Of a DNA stretch of 64,000 nucleotides, positions 30,001 to 36,883 are shown one piece after another. This DNA comes from Xiphophorus maculatus. Taxonomy: Eukaryota > Chordata > Actinopteri > Cyprinodontiformes > Poeciliidae. The first letter of the stretch is position 1; every line of letters starts with the position of its first letter. The position numbers were made by a program, and so were the translations under genes. The DNA lies in NCBI RefSeq assembly GCF_002775205.1, contig NC_036455.1, positions 3,386,501 through 3,450,500 on the forward strand, read 5' to 3'. The notes below the pieces were generated by a model, which saw only the letters and a list, made by a program, of their open reading frames with translations, ran no database searches and had not been told where the DNA came from.

Positions 30001-33000
30001 GTAAATAATACTGAACAAATAAAGAAATATTCTCAACTGCCCTGAATTAGTGTTGGACCAAAGAAAGCAGAAACATGTTGTAAAATAAAACTACTTCTTC
30101 ACCTGTATGTAAAACAATTCAAATTTTGTAAAAACAAACAAAAAAGAAGGGATACTGAAAAGGCCGAGTTTTAAGAACCTGGAAAACAATTTTCTAATCG
30201 CAATAAAGAAAGTTTGTTTTGCCTGTTAAACTGTTGAAATGCTACACAATTACCTGAAGAATATGCAGAATATGCAATGTGTGTGGAAGATAAAACTGGA
30301 ATAAATAGAAGAAAGTAGACGATTTTATCAGTAGCTGCTGGAGCTTCAAACAAGAACTCCAAAACATGTTTAGAAAGCCCATGTGACATTTAGCATAGCA
30401 TTTGTAAATGATACAATCAACTCAAATATGTAAACAAAATTTTGCTCTGTGATCTTTATAAGAAAGAATTTCCATCTTTTCTCAAATAAATTTTTTATAT
30501 TAATGAATTTTCTTTCTAATAAACTTGTTGGAAACCAGAGAAAATGCTTTTGTCCACATTGATTCTACCACCTTTGTAGTTTATTCATATATTATTCATA
30601 TGTTGAATAATAAATATTGTACACCGTTTCATAGGCAGTTAATTTGCAACGGACTTAGTTATAACATACAAAAGAACAACATATTTTTTAAACTTCCAAC
30701 TTATTGTATTCAATTTAACACCAACTGTGTCTAAACAATAAGTGTTGATATCATTACACATATAAGGAAACAAATCATTTTTAAATCCAAATTACAATAC
30801 AAAAATATCCTGCATTTGCCAAGTTACTGGTAAAAATCACAGCAATTGGAAAATAAAGCAAACATTAAATTACCAACAGCGCTTCACAGTGGTGATATAT
30901 TTATTTTGGTGTTCAGCTTCAGAAAGTAAAAATGTTCTCAGGTCAGACTTTATTCAAATCTGAGCACAATTCTGTTGTTTGTCCCTGAAATTACCCAATA
31001 AACCACAAATGTACATGTCACTGAAGATGAGTCAGTTCTCTTCATGATTTGATTTTCAGGTACTCGCCCAACAGAAACTGCATCTCAGCATCTGCAGCCC
31101 GGCTCTCTGCTGTTACTCCCCTGTTGCATCAGTGTAGTTTTGACACAGCAACTGAATTTTTTTTATTTTCCCACTTGTGACTCAGCAGTAAACTAAACTA
31201 AACGGTTCACACTTTTTCTGCCTGTGCAACATTTTAATTTCAGCTTGCAAGATTTCCACAATTTATTTCTGAAGCAATGCACAATGGAAACGTCAATCAT
31301 AGTTCTAGTAAGGATGGATATTTATCTGCAGACAGTTGCAGTTAACAAAAAGACTCCTTAATTAATCCATTTACTTTTCTCAGCAGTTCATAATTCATAA
31401 TACTTACATCTATCTCAAATGTAAACAATCTTCAGAGTGATCAGAAGTAAAAACTCTTGAATTATCCAGCAACAAAGAACACTGCACAGTACCAGGAGAT
31501 GTGGAGAGCTACAGATAAGCATCATTACAAGAGAGAGCCATGTGACTATTTCAGTCAACTCCAAAGAGATTGCATCAGTAAGGTCTTTCTGATGTCAGAC
31601 AGGAAAGACATTAATTGACTGCATCCAAACTGACTGCAGGATTCATGTGTGTCCATACGGATGGAAGTCATCTCACCTTCTGTTTTGTACTTTTCTAAAA
31701 ACTGGCCAAGTGTTTCCTGTTTGATACATTTTCCAGTTTCATTAAAAGGTCTGACCTTCTGATTATTTTCCCCCCTCAGGTACTAAAACAAATAAAATAA
31801 AATATCCTGCAGGTTATTTGATAAAGGTGGCCGTTTTAAAATCAACAGAAAATGAAGATATAAAATTATTTCATTCCTTTGCTTTTCTGATTCTTTCTTT
31901 CATTATTTTTTCCTTTGTTTTTTTCTCTTTGCTTCTTTGTCTTTTGTATGCATGGAGGCATTTGCTGCCAACCTTAAAATAATTTAAATTAAACTAAGAA
32001 AGTGAATTGTAGAAAATACTGATGCTTGATCAATTGAAACAATTAACATATTAGGGAGTTCCTAGATGTAATATATTTAGTAGATAAAGAGAAAAAGTCT
32101 GATATGTCAGTATTTGTTCGTTTAGAGATAATCAACAAAAAAAAAAAACCTTCCTTCTCTTCTGTACATGGACTCCTTAAAAACAATAACAAAAAAAATA
32201 AAGTTAAAAGTTATGGTATATATATACAATTATTCAGCTTTACATTTTAGGTAATCTTTCTATTTAGTTAACATGTTTCTTCTGACTGGAACATTAATGT
32301 TTTACAGTGGCCCAACCGGAGTCCTGGCTTGAATCCAGTACAAAAAATTCTGTAGAGGGAGCTAATGATTAGGGTTATGGAAAGGAGGCCTCCTAACCTC
32401 AAGGACTTGTAGTCCAATACAAAGATAAATGGTCAAAAATGCATAGAAGAAACATCTCAACAATTACACAAAAGAGTGTCCATAGATTACAGAGAATGGT
32501 GTAAATAATTTTTAATTAGATAAAGAAAAAAACTTGTTAGCATTTTTACCAGATTGAATTAAAATAGCATCTTCAAGAGATGTTATTTTGACACAAATTG
32601 TAAGTAAATACAGAAACTCAAAATGCGATTCTCCTGAGAAAACATCAACTTTTCTTTGCGGGCAATTTGGTGCCAGAAAAGGATTAACATGAAACCCTTC
32701 CTTAACCTTTGTCTGATCACTAAGCAACTGAAAAACATCGTTCAATTTACTCTAAAATGCTCCTAATTTATTGTAGGACTGGCTTCACAGACTCGATTTA
32801 AGGTTAATTAAACCTTTGCTTTCCTCCCGCTGCTCCGGACGTTCAGCTGACGTTAAAAAACACCGAGCAGTCAGCTGACACAAACTCCAACGTGGAAAGT
32901 AACAAAACGTTTTAACAACGACCAAAATCACCGGAGAGCAGCTTTTAGCAGAGCCGCGTGGAAAAACCAATATTCACAGGATCCCAAAGAATGGTTGCCA

Positions 33001-33682
33001 CAAACAAAAAGCCTTTACTGCTGTGCTCATAGCGCCAAAGTTTCCGCCTTATCTGTTTTTTTTTTATGCAAACACTCGGCTGGACGGATATTTATACCTC
33101 AGATGCAACTTCCTATACCAGTTCCGCACAGCAGAGTATTAATACATGCAGAATAATCACACGAAAACAATCGCTGGTAATCCCATATGAAACATTCCCT
33201 GCAGGCAAACAGCTTCGTGCTACAATGCTACTATGTGTTATGTTTGTAGCTAGCTAGCTGCACATAAGCTAAACTGTGCTTTATATAACAAACATAACAA
33301 ATTTGTGTTTTAACATCGCAGGAAGTGCTTATTCTGAATTTAAATAGCACGGTTTTTCATCTAGCCGACTTACCTCCTCGCTATTGCTGGAGTCGAAGCC
33401 CACATCCTTCCGCCGATCGTGCTTCTCAGCCACCCCCAGCAGCCGCAGCAGGGTCGGATCCTCGCAGAACGCAAGGCCGGTGTTGAGGGGCCTCGGCCCG
33501 GCTGCGACCAGCTCTCCGTAGTCCGAGCCCAATCTTCCGCGTCTGGTCCGTTTCTTCTCCGAGCGCAGCCTGCTGCGACCCGTTAACGGCCGACCTGGGA
33601 AGCGTGACCGGGCAGGCGGTGCCTGAGCACTCAGCCCAGCGGTTGTGGAAGGAGACGATAATCCGCCTCCCGAGGCCGCCAT
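1..33682 (-). CDS. kmt2b: kmt2b: histone H3K4 methyltransferase (MLL family), 28 exons, 3' end outside window
   Basis: Nuclear methyltransferase of the MLL/COMPASS family, which marks H3K4 at promoters and enhancers with WDR5, RBBP5, ASH2L and menin. Twenty-eight exons join without a phase error into about 1,900 codons. In order they encode a menin-binding motif (SRFPGRP, about residues 40-46), a basic linker, CXXC zinc domain (about 765-810), PHD1-3 (about 1195-1380), a degenerate bromodomain region, extended PHD (about 1580-1690) and FYRN (about 1736-1785). The paralogue call rests on KMT2B-type stretches: CXXC with KFGGPNTKKQCC then YRKCD, LLKKAKVQLIKIDQQ, PRLSALPL and the FYRN lead-in RRVYVDFEGIN. 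The start is the ATG of MAASGGG at 33,682; upstream ATG-less sequence was ignored. The region before CXXC is roughly 190 residues shorter than I recall for human KMT2B. FYRC and SET are expected left of position 1. Confidence 0.95.
301..620. repeat. Dispersed repeat copy, inverted relative to 4,660-4,972
   Basis: Shares GGCTGGACAATATGGCTGAAA and the CTAGGTAACCAAAGA segments with 4,660-4,972 in the opposite orientation. Intronic, MITE-like. No coding capacity seen. Confidence 0.5.
1366..1531 (-). CDS. kmt2b: kmt2b exon 27
   Basis: About residues 1816-1870, Ser/Pro-rich, with GYTQTRRPAGG and RPLPSPG, which recall the YSPSRRPLGG and PLPSPG stretches of KMT2B. Donor GTAAAA at 1365. The phase matches both neighbours. 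Confidence 0.85.
1706..1866 (-). CDS. kmt2b: kmt2b exon 26 (FYRN end)
   Basis: Completes the FYRN half-domain: CSRLYWSTVDPRRRCKY, then ENHTIVHSPS as in MLL proteins. In the family, FYRN pairs with FYRC after Taspase-1 cleavage to hold the two fragments together. Donor GTGAGC. Confidence 0.93.
2196..2274 (-). CDS. kmt2b: kmt2b exon 25 (FYRN core)
   Basis: Encodes GSLQIQKLGVLSEL and GRMLYPVGYQ, the first half of FYRN. The exon ends TATCA before GTAAGT, and the split Gln codon is completed by exon 26. Confidence 0.93.
3052..3169 (-). CDS. kmt2b: kmt2b exon 24
   Basis: Encodes GFKVSRRVYVDFEGINLRR and KFLTGLEPESIN, the conserved lead-in to FYRN and closer to KMT2B than to KMT2A. The ATG at the exon start is internal. 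Confidence 0.93.
3282..3440 (-). CDS. kmt2b: kmt2b exon 23 (extended PHD, C-terminal half)
   Basis: Cys/His-rich: RCDLCGQCGATVGCC, then SNYHFMCARA and DRKVYCYKHRD. This is the second zinc-binding half of the extended PHD finger. Confidence 0.95.
4146..4280 (-). CDS. kmt2b: kmt2b exon 22 (extended PHD)
   Basis: Encodes DAGRLLYLGQNEWAHINC then LWSAEVYEQN, the invariant centre of the MLL extended PHD finger. Forty-five codons, phase 0 at both ends. Confidence 0.95.
4350..5507. mobile_element. MITE-like element, family A copy 1
   Basis: Ends are CAGGGTTCGTAC and GTACAAACCCTG, an imperfect terminal inverted repeat, with internal subterminal CTTTTCAAG/CTTGAAA motifs. The same end structure recurs at 9,531-10,413 and 35,830-36,722. 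It contains a 34-bp perfect palindrome and a second repeat (4,660-4,972). Non-coding, inside a kmt2b intron. Confidence 0.6.
4526..4559. repeat. 34-bp perfect palindrome
   Basis: AATGTCTTCTGATTATT is followed at once by its reverse complement, with no spacer. Inside family A copy 1. Confidence 0.9.
5574..5641 (-). CDS. kmt2b: kmt2b exon 21 (extended PHD start)
   Basis: Encodes DLRQCALCQQYGDAAPS, the first two zinc ligands of the extended PHD. The acceptor giving ATACGACTAAG is preferred over the nearer AG because only it keeps the frame with exon 20. Confidence 0.9.
5723..5886 (-). CDS. kmt2b: kmt2b exon 20
   Basis: Encodes SGMLPEAVLPPSKEHSYAQW, nearly the MLL consensus after the bromodomain region, followed by a divergent linker. 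Donor GTAGAG. Confidence 0.93.
5978..6039 (-). CDS. kmt2b: kmt2b exon 19
   Basis: Short exon VMKQVFSWFSSCHHFSEELP, matching the end of the bromodomain-like region (compare SAFGWFDAHD in human KMT2B). It carries two bases over to exon 20. Confidence 0.85.
6972..7082 (-). CDS. kmt2b: kmt2b exon 18
   Basis: Thirty-seven codons, KAFHCDVATVMKKWLKEEEL onward, from the helical bromodomain-like region. Poorly conserved, but acceptor, donor (GTGAGC) and phase fit. Confidence 0.8.
7387..7712. repeat. Degenerate minisatellite in kmt2b intron 17
   Basis: Tandem variants of GATGGACAAGCAGAC and GGATGGATGGACAAG units, strongly strand-asymmetric (purine-rich on +). Few stops fall in several frames on both strands, which produces long spurious reading frames. 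It begins next to the exon 17 donor. Confidence 0.85.
7719..7820 (-). CDS. kmt2b: kmt2b exon 17
   Basis: Encodes CDLRAVEDKFREDGYTTI, aligning with CGLQAVSQRFEDGHYKSV of human KMT2B. The donor at 7,718 touches the minisatellite on its intron side. Confidence 0.9.
7906..8096 (-). CDS. kmt2b: kmt2b exon 16
   Basis: Encodes the last Cys pair of PHD3 (VTCTACRGRH), then LQGVLSELLSSCSTQHLLLC, the start of the degenerate bromodomain region as in KMT2B. Confidence 0.93.
8290..8400 (-). CDS. kmt2b: kmt2b exon 15 (PHD3)
   Basis: NFCPVCQKCYEG then SEMIRCSECSHWIHYGCEG, the core of PHD3. In mammalian MLL this finger reads H3K4me3 and binds CYP33. The Met and Trp that appear to match the methyl-lysine cage are present. 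Confidence 0.95.
9116..9233 (-). CDS. kmt2b: kmt2b exon 14 (PHD2/PHD3 junction)
   Basis: VCMTCIRCKSCGVTPGKTWD then HDLCPDCTSLSEKG, as in KMT2B CVRCKSCGATPGKNWD. Donor GTCGGT is a weaker match, but the phase to exon 15 is exact. Confidence 0.93.
9334..9426 (-). CDS. kmt2b: kmt2b exon 13 (PHD2)
   Basis: Encodes PVLQCRICQTCYHPSCLGP then TYPKPVTSKTPW, the middle of PHD2. Donor GTAACT. Confidence 0.93.
9531..10413. mobile_element. MITE-like element, family A copy 2, with nested family C
   Basis: Ends GGTTTGTACACTTTTCCCAC and CACCTGTACAAACCCCG. Subterminal CTTTCAAGACTTTTCAAGG and CTTCCCAAACCTTG motifs are shared with copies at 4,350 and 35,830. Its centre is occupied by the palindromic element at 9,902-10,284. 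Confidence 0.55.
9902..10284. mobile_element. Palindromic MITE-like element, family C copy 1
   Basis: A roughly 380-bp near-palindrome. Outer arms are AAAAACACAAAATCTTACC (from 9,904) and its complement ending near 10,282; inner arms pair GGCAGATTATTTCACTTAC with its complement. Related to 60,125-60,506. Could fold into a long hairpin if transcribed. Non-autonomous. Confidence 0.75.
10450..10596 (-). CDS. kmt2b: kmt2b exon 12 (PHD1/PHD2)
   Basis: Encodes FCQICCEPFHEFCL then NWCCRRCKFCHVCGR, the second half of PHD1 and first ligands of PHD2, almost invariant in the MLL family. Confidence 0.96.
11326..11439 (-). CDS. kmt2b: kmt2b exon 11 (PHD1 start)
   Basis: EDCAVQNVWLMGGLSVLTS then PVCLLCASKGKHE, matching the KMT2B segment that ends in CLLCASKG. 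Gives the first PHD1 cysteine pair. Confidence 0.95.
11709..12060 (+). mobile_element. MITE-like fragment, family F
   Basis: GGCTGGGCGATAAATCGATT start, then GTTTGCCAAGCGTGTTTTACAGCTTC, shared with 21,846-22,549 in the same orientation. A reversed relative lies at about 6,745-6,900. The right boundary is not clear. Confidence 0.5.
13099..13851 (-). CDS. kmt2b: kmt2b exon 10 (linker)
   Basis: A 251-codon low-complexity exon rich in Pro, Ser and Gln, ending HKIRVDFK, the conserved KMT2A/KMT2B motif (HRIRVDFKED) just before PHD1. The acceptor AG at 13,852 was chosen because it alone keeps phase 0 with exon 9. Confidence 0.9.
13852..16869 (-). other. kmt2b intron 9
   Basis: 3.0 kb of AT-rich intron holding the family B repeat at 15,875-16,161. 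Otherwise I see only A/T runs and no coding sequence. Confidence 0.6.
15875..16161. mobile_element. MITE-like element, family B copy 1
   Basis: Carries CACCAGGCTTTA near the left and CACGACGGGCCGCTGGATGA near the right. Ends AGGGTTTCCTCCAG and TTTCTGGTGGAAACT are a degenerate terminal inverted repeat. Same layout as the better-preserved copy at 36,377-36,657. Confidence 0.6.
16870..16949 (-). CDS. kmt2b: kmt2b exon 9
   Basis: Twenty-seven codons, DDQFTDSRNRRGFPRRQRPY, basic linker. Called from clean splice sites (acceptor CTAG, donor GTAAAG) and phase continuity. There is no recognisable domain. Confidence 0.75.
17350..17702 (+). mobile_element. LINE 3'-end fragment
   Basis: Plus-strand frame reads YAPHIWNKHTENCKDA then SFKPRLKTHLL before a stop, like the ORF2 C-terminus of fish CR1/L2-type LINEs. 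It is followed by a tail ending GTGCAATACAAATAAACTTG, the common fish retroposon 3' end. Truncated, inside a kmt2b intron. Confidence 0.6.
18024..18233 (-). CDS. kmt2b: kmt2b exon 8
   Basis: Seventy codons with KPRSYSRLLKSESEEEEEE, resembling the RPSYDIFEDSDDSE region after CXXC in KMT2B. A basic patch is followed by an acidic run. Confidence 0.87.
18325..18386 (-). CDS. kmt2b: kmt2b exon 7 (end of CXXC)
   Basis: Short exon YRKCDRIVKAKIHRTLK supplying the last CXXC cysteine. Compare YRKCDKIEARKMERLAK in human KMT2B. Donor GTAAGT. Confidence 0.92.
18700..19000. repeat. Probable DNA-transposon-derived repeat fragment
   Basis: Contains CTTTTGTTCTGTTACAACC then CACAAACTTCAGTCCATTTC, a phrase I know from abundant degraded fish repeats. 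Related fragments seem present near 11,615-11,700, 25,060-25,240, 25,830-25,890 and 42,840-42,920. Recognised by memory of the motif; boundaries not resolved. Confidence 0.35.
19386..19401. repeat. SINE target-site duplication, left
   Basis: AAAAATGTTGGCGACG, identical to 19,605-19,620. Confidence 0.9.
19402..19604 (+). mobile_element. tRNA-derived SINE with intact target duplication
   Basis: The head has Pol III promoter elements: A-box-like GTAGCGGTTGG and B box GGGTTCGACTCC. The body contains CATTTGCCGCATGTCTTCC and ACTAGAGCCCACAAAAAGAC, and the tail is poly(A). Flanking 16-bp duplications AAAAATGTTGGCGACG (19,386-19,401 and 19,605-19,620) are identical, so the insertion is fairly young. 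Located in the kmt2b intron between exons 6 and 7. Confidence 0.9.
19605..19620. repeat. SINE target-site duplication, right
   Basis: AAAAATGTTGGCGACG, directly after the SINE poly(A) tail. Confidence 0.9.
20036..20400. mobile_element. MITE-like element, family D copy 1
   Basis: Ends CAGCTCTGGAAAAAAA and TTTTTTCCAGAGCTG form a terminal inverted repeat. About 365 bp, non-coding. The copy at 48,207-48,543 is in the opposite orientation. Size and ends suggest a Tc1/mariner-type MITE. Confidence 0.75.
20781..21054 (-). CDS. kmt2b: kmt2b exon 6 (CXXC domain)
   Basis: Starts with a run of eight Asp, then basic sequence RRRRKKGHKF and the CXXC zinc domain CGICTGCLIEDDCGDC, with NCLDKPKFGG and NTKKQCC. 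This module binds unmethylated CpG DNA. The Pro after FGG matches KMT2B, where KMT2A has Arg. Confidence 0.96.
21846..22549. mobile_element. MITE-like element, family F full copy
   Basis: Begins TAGAGCTGG and ends CCAGCTCTA. Shares GTCAAGCGTGTTTTACAGC with 11,709-12,060. About 700 bp, AT-rich, no coding capacity, inside the kmt2b intron between exons 5 and 6. Confidence 0.6.
22994..23032. repeat. 15-bp inverted repeat
   Basis: CACTTAGTATAGTGT at 22,994-23,008 and its exact complement at 23,018-23,032, spacer 9 bp. A further TTTTTACACTATAC follows. Confidence 0.85.
24675..24831 (-). CDS. kmt2b: kmt2b exon 5
   Basis: GGPRIKHVCRAAAVALGQ then VPDDIPRLSALPLHERE, a strongly conserved KMT2 block before CXXC. 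Its LSALPL form is closer to KMT2B than KMT2A. Confidence 0.95.
25323..25370 (+). repeat. Short tandem repeat (about 18-bp unit)
   Basis: GCTAGCTAGCAAAGGTA(T/C) repeated twice, then a partial unit. Intronic, no evident function. Confidence 0.6.
25997..26089 (-). CDS. kmt2b: kmt2b exon 4
   Basis: Thirty-one codons with an eight-Arg run followed by AGLSPKEYGTQ. Basic and AT-hook-like in charge, but without a clear RGRP core. Phase 0 at both ends. Confidence 0.85.
26417..26580 (-). CDS. kmt2b: kmt2b exon 3
   Basis: Contains RMLHLLKKAKVQLIKIDQQ, matching MFSLLKRAKVQLFKIDQQ of KMT2B. Donor GTAGGA. Confidence 0.93.
26676..27336. mobile_element. MITE-like element, family E copy 1
   Basis: Left end GGGGACCTATAATGCAAAATT, right end AAGAAAGCATAATAAGTCAC; ACCTAGCAACCC-type motifs in the centre. 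Shares the AGCCCATAGACCTA segment and right end with 62,157-62,688. Lies in the kmt2b intron between exons 2 and 3, its right end about 43 bp from the exon 2 donor. Confidence 0.65.
27379..28789 (-). CDS. kmt2b: kmt2b exon 2 (large N-terminal exon)
   Basis: A 470-codon exon, Ser/Lys-rich and mostly unstructured. Recognisable landmarks are the repeated KPLIGKIIPKTPKSSLIGKI block, basic RVHRRHRGRFLFGYRRK, and SRVIKTPKRFLNEE, the counterpart of SRVIKTPRRF in KMT2B/KMT2A. The exon starts directly with EEDFTGFG, and the first Met-like codon inside it is not a start. Confidence 0.95.
28790..33373 (-). other. kmt2b intron 1
   Basis: 4.6 kb of AT-rich intron. Apart from short A/T runs I see no gene, long repeat or RNA structure in it. 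Confidence 0.7.
33374..33682 (-). CDS. kmt2b: kmt2b exon 1 (start codon)
   Basis: Starts MAASGGGL. ARSRFPGRPLTGRSR matches the menin-binding N-terminus of KMT2B (ARGRFPGRPRG), and DPTLLRLLGV matches its DTALLRLLGL. Ends SNSEE before GTAAGT. GC- and CpG-rich, as expected for a promoter-proximal exon. Confidence 0.95.
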
Positions 33683-33860
33683 TATATTTAATACAACAAC
33701 GGAGACAGCGCGCGGGCAGAGGATCACTGCAGCGGTGCGCGAGGCAAGATGGGTCTGCTCGATGCAAAGGCGCGAGATAGGTGCATCATGGGTAGACGAA
33801 CGTCGCCGGAGCTGCTCGACGTTCGACGACGTGGGCGACTTCGCTTTTAAAATTAGCTGT
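33683..33860 (-). promoter_or_regulatory. kmt2b promoter/5'UTR region
   Basis: CpG-rich stretch directly upstream of the kmt2b start, in contrast with AT-rich flanks. The start codon lies in a YY1-like AATGGCGGCC context. No TATA box is evident, so a CpG-type promoter is inferred and the transcription start is not located. Confidence 0.5.
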
Positions 33861-34036
33861 TTTTGATGTTTTGTTGTTGTCGTTTTTTTTGTTTGTTTTT
33901 TTTTACTTGTGTGACGAATTTAAAATAATAGAAATAGCATTTGCTTAAATAAAGGCTTAAAAGTTTGGCTTCTACTAAAAATGCTAACATATGTTTGAGC
34001 TTTATATGTGTTTATAAATGCAGGTCATGAATTTAT

Positions 34037-34076
34037 TTATTTGTTTGTTTGTTTGTTTATTTATCTATTTATTTAT
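34037..34076 (+). repeat. (TTTG)n/(TTTA)n microsatellite
   Basis: Tetranucleotide run of TTTG and TTTA units. Confidence 0.85.
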
Positions 34077-34599
34077 CAAGTTTATCTGATAGAGACAGAC
34101 ACACAATCATATTGACAAATTGTATTATAGTGAGCTAATTTGCAACACGTGTCCCTATGGGTTTTTATGAAAGTATAAAACACTATAAAAAAATAAACAG
34201 TATAAAAACCTGTATGCTTTTATATCACTTTTTAAGATACTACAAAGAAATTGAATAGTAGTAAAAGAATAAAATAATTAAAGGTGATATAAACAATGTT
34301 AACAGAGTCATACATATTAAAACATAACGATAAAACATTTTAAACATGAATGCGTTGCTGTTGACACATCTAGAGTTTGGTTCACTTTTTAAACATATTG
34401 AAAATAGTCACAGACTTTGATAATAGGGATTGAATTCCACATTGTGGAAATTAAATTATTTTTGAAACGCTTCCATCCAGGCTTACTTAAACACTGGTCT
34501 TAATTGGTCTAAATGTCTTATTTGGAGGTAGCAAAGGAAAATAATAGTAATTTAAGCTTGAACGGGGTACAGGTTCCACCCATATTAATACATATCAGT

Positions 34600-34801
34600 T
34601 TGAAACATTTTGTTATAAAATTAGGATTGTATTTGAAACGTAATCAATTACAAATTTATTGATGGAACCTGACTTAATGTTGTGTTTTGATTGTTGATTC
34701 TATGTTTCGTTGTGTTTTTGTGTTTGATATGATGTAAAGCACTTTGAAATGCCTTGCTGCTGAAATGTGCTATACAAATAAAATTTGATTGATTGATTGA
34801 T
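34600..34801 (+). mobile_element. Retroposon 3' tail with (TTGA)n end
   Basis: GCTGAAATGTGCTATACAAA then TAAAATTTGATTGATTGATT, the typical 3' end of fish LINE/SINE families. Matches the tail at 17,660-17,702. The 5' limit is uncertain. Confidence 0.55.
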
Positions 34802-34954
34802 TATAAATACATTGATTGGATTTTTATTTAGTGAAAGCAAGCAAGGAAGAATATTAGGTTAGCCAAATTCTGCACATGCACAAGGATTAATATGCCTTTA
34901 AACAATTTGGGAAAGCTTAAATGAAAATGTCATGATTCTTAAGACAACACCTCA

Positions 34955-35640
34955 TACTACGTATTTCCAGGTGCAGCATTTCAGATACCTCAAGATTCCA
35001 GACATTTATCTGTTCAAACTCTGCATATGCAAGTATGGAAACCATAGGAATGTCAAGCCATCATGCTATTAATGAACGTTGGGTGTTTAAGGATTGAACA
35101 TGTTAAAAGTGCAAGATGTGTGAATCAACCTAGAAACAAAAGCAACAGACCTTGTAAAGACGCTGGAATGAGTGAAACCAGTTCTGTACCAATAAGAGCT
35201 CAAACAAGAACCTTCATTGAGAAGGTAATAAAAATAAACAAAAGCCAAATTAGGTTGTAAATGCACTCAGAAGACAGAGCCCTTAATTTTTGGAGCGATG
35301 ACCTGGCGATCTGATAAAACTAAAATTGATGTCTTATGTCATATTTATAGAAAATAAGCCCACAAGCCAAAGATCACCATGCCCATGGTATCATGCTACT
35401 AGTTTAAAAAAAGAGTGGTGTACTTCACAAAATAGTTTGCATCATAAGGCATTAACGGACATTAAGGCAAACTCTGAAGTGACACCAAATACTTTGATGC
35501 AGAAACATAAAGACAAAAAACACTTGTCGGTGCAGAGTTCTATAAATGGAGCTGTTTTTTTTTTAAAACATATTTTATTATGGTTATGTTATGAGATACA
35601 GTGCCAATGCTACATTTACACATTTTGCTGAAATCAAATA
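34955..35640 (+). pseudogene. Degraded Tc1-like transposase remnant
   Basis: Several segments align by eye with the Tc1/mariner transposase gene common in fish: GACCTTGTAAAGACGCTGGA, a TTTTGGAGC...GATCTGATAAAAC block, and GTACTTCACAAAATAG followed by GCATCATAAGGC. Order and spacing are right, but stops, indels and missing parts leave no intact frame. No clear terminal repeats were found. Confidence 0.6.
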
Positions 35641-35829
35641 CTTAACTACAAAGTATTTCCCACAACCCAAAGAAGAATCACTTTGCTATTTCACTATCAA
35701 TATAAAACTTTTAGGATAAAACGAAGGCAACATGAACAGTGACTTTTGTGAGATTGTTGCTTTGTAAAAATAAATCCTGATTATTTACACACAGAAGGGT
35801 AGGTTTTCAGAGTAGGGTATTTTGTTAAA

Positions 35830-36722
35830 CAGGGTTCGTACACTTTTCCAACAACAAAATTCAAGCACTTTTCAGACATTTTCAAGATAAGCTTTCAAAC
35901 TTTTCCAACAAAACAATACAAATGGATTAAAGACAGTTCTAATTCACTATTATATGGCATAATTTATTACCGCTATGAGTAAGGTTTTGTGACAGTTTCC
36001 TATATGTAAGGGACAAAATAAATTAAACTAAATTTTATATTTTGAAAATTCTTTCTGAGACAGCTGATAGGTCTTAGAACAAAACACAAATTTAAGAAAA
36101 TAAATCCCCCAATTTCAAGAACACAAATAAAATACCAAATTTATTTCAATTATTGGGCCATTACATAAGTAATACATATTCATTACATTGAACACATTGG
36201 TTTGCTAAAACTAAATGCTCAGACACGACATAAATAATCACTTGACTTTCAGTTAAGGAGTCTTTTCTCCTAATTGTTTATTACAAAACTGTGCGAATAG
36301 AATAAGCAATTTTAAGGATTCTTAAATTTTATTTCTTTTACAGAAATGAAGCACTTTCCAAACCTTGAAAACACCTAAGGTTTTCCCCAATGTATTATGA
36401 GCCCGGTGGGCCACCAGGCTTTATTTGTGGCCCCGCCAGGCTAACCCTTGCTTATTTTTTAAAGACTTTTTAAAATGTTCACATTTTTTAAGACTTTAAT
36501 CTTCTAATCTTTTAATAACACATAATTATCAAGTGATATTTTCAAATTTCCTGTCAAGTTTAAACATTTTTTAACTCAAGAACACGACGGGTTGCTGGAT
36601 GAATAACTGCCCAAGCCCCCAACCACCGGGCTTAGCAAGTTTTCAGGGGAAAACCTTGCATCTAATTGAAATTCAAGCATTTTCAAGGACTTCAAGGACT
36701 TCAAGTACTTGTACGAACCCAG
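35830..36722. mobile_element. MITE-like element, family A copy 3, with nested family B
   Basis: Best-preserved ends: CAGGGTTCGTACACTTTTCC and CTTGTACGAACCCAGG. Subterminal TTCAAGCACTTTTC and CATTTTCAAGGAC motifs as in the other copies. Interrupted by family B at 36,377-36,657. Confidence 0.7.
36377..36657. mobile_element. MITE-like element, family B copy 2
   Basis: Perfect 12-bp terminal inverted repeat AAGGTTTTCCCC / GGGGAAAACCTT. Internal GGGCCACCAGGCTTTA and CACGACGGGTTGCTGGATGA shared with 15,875-16,161. Sits inside family A copy 3, so it inserted later. Confidence 0.75.
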
Positions 36723-36883
36723 GTTAAAATGAAAAAATAAATAACATTCCTGAAACAATCGGCAATGTGAGCCATAATTCTGCTTCACAAACTTATTCTA
36801 ACATATCATGCTGAAATCCTTCACCAAGCAACGTGAATGACATTATGATGCGACACCAAAGGAGGAAGTTTTCTCCTTCTGTA

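Larger units (their letters stand above)
33861..36883. other. Intergenic region between kmt2b and the zinc-finger gene
   Basis: Contains a simple repeat (34,037-34,076), a retroposon tail (to 34,801), a Tc1-like remnant (34,955-35,640) and nested MITE-like elements (35,830-36,722). No host gene seen. Confidence 0.7.

Noticed and set aside
35063..35631. Two plus-strand small reading frames as host genes
   Set aside because: They lie within a decayed Tc1-like transposase remnant.
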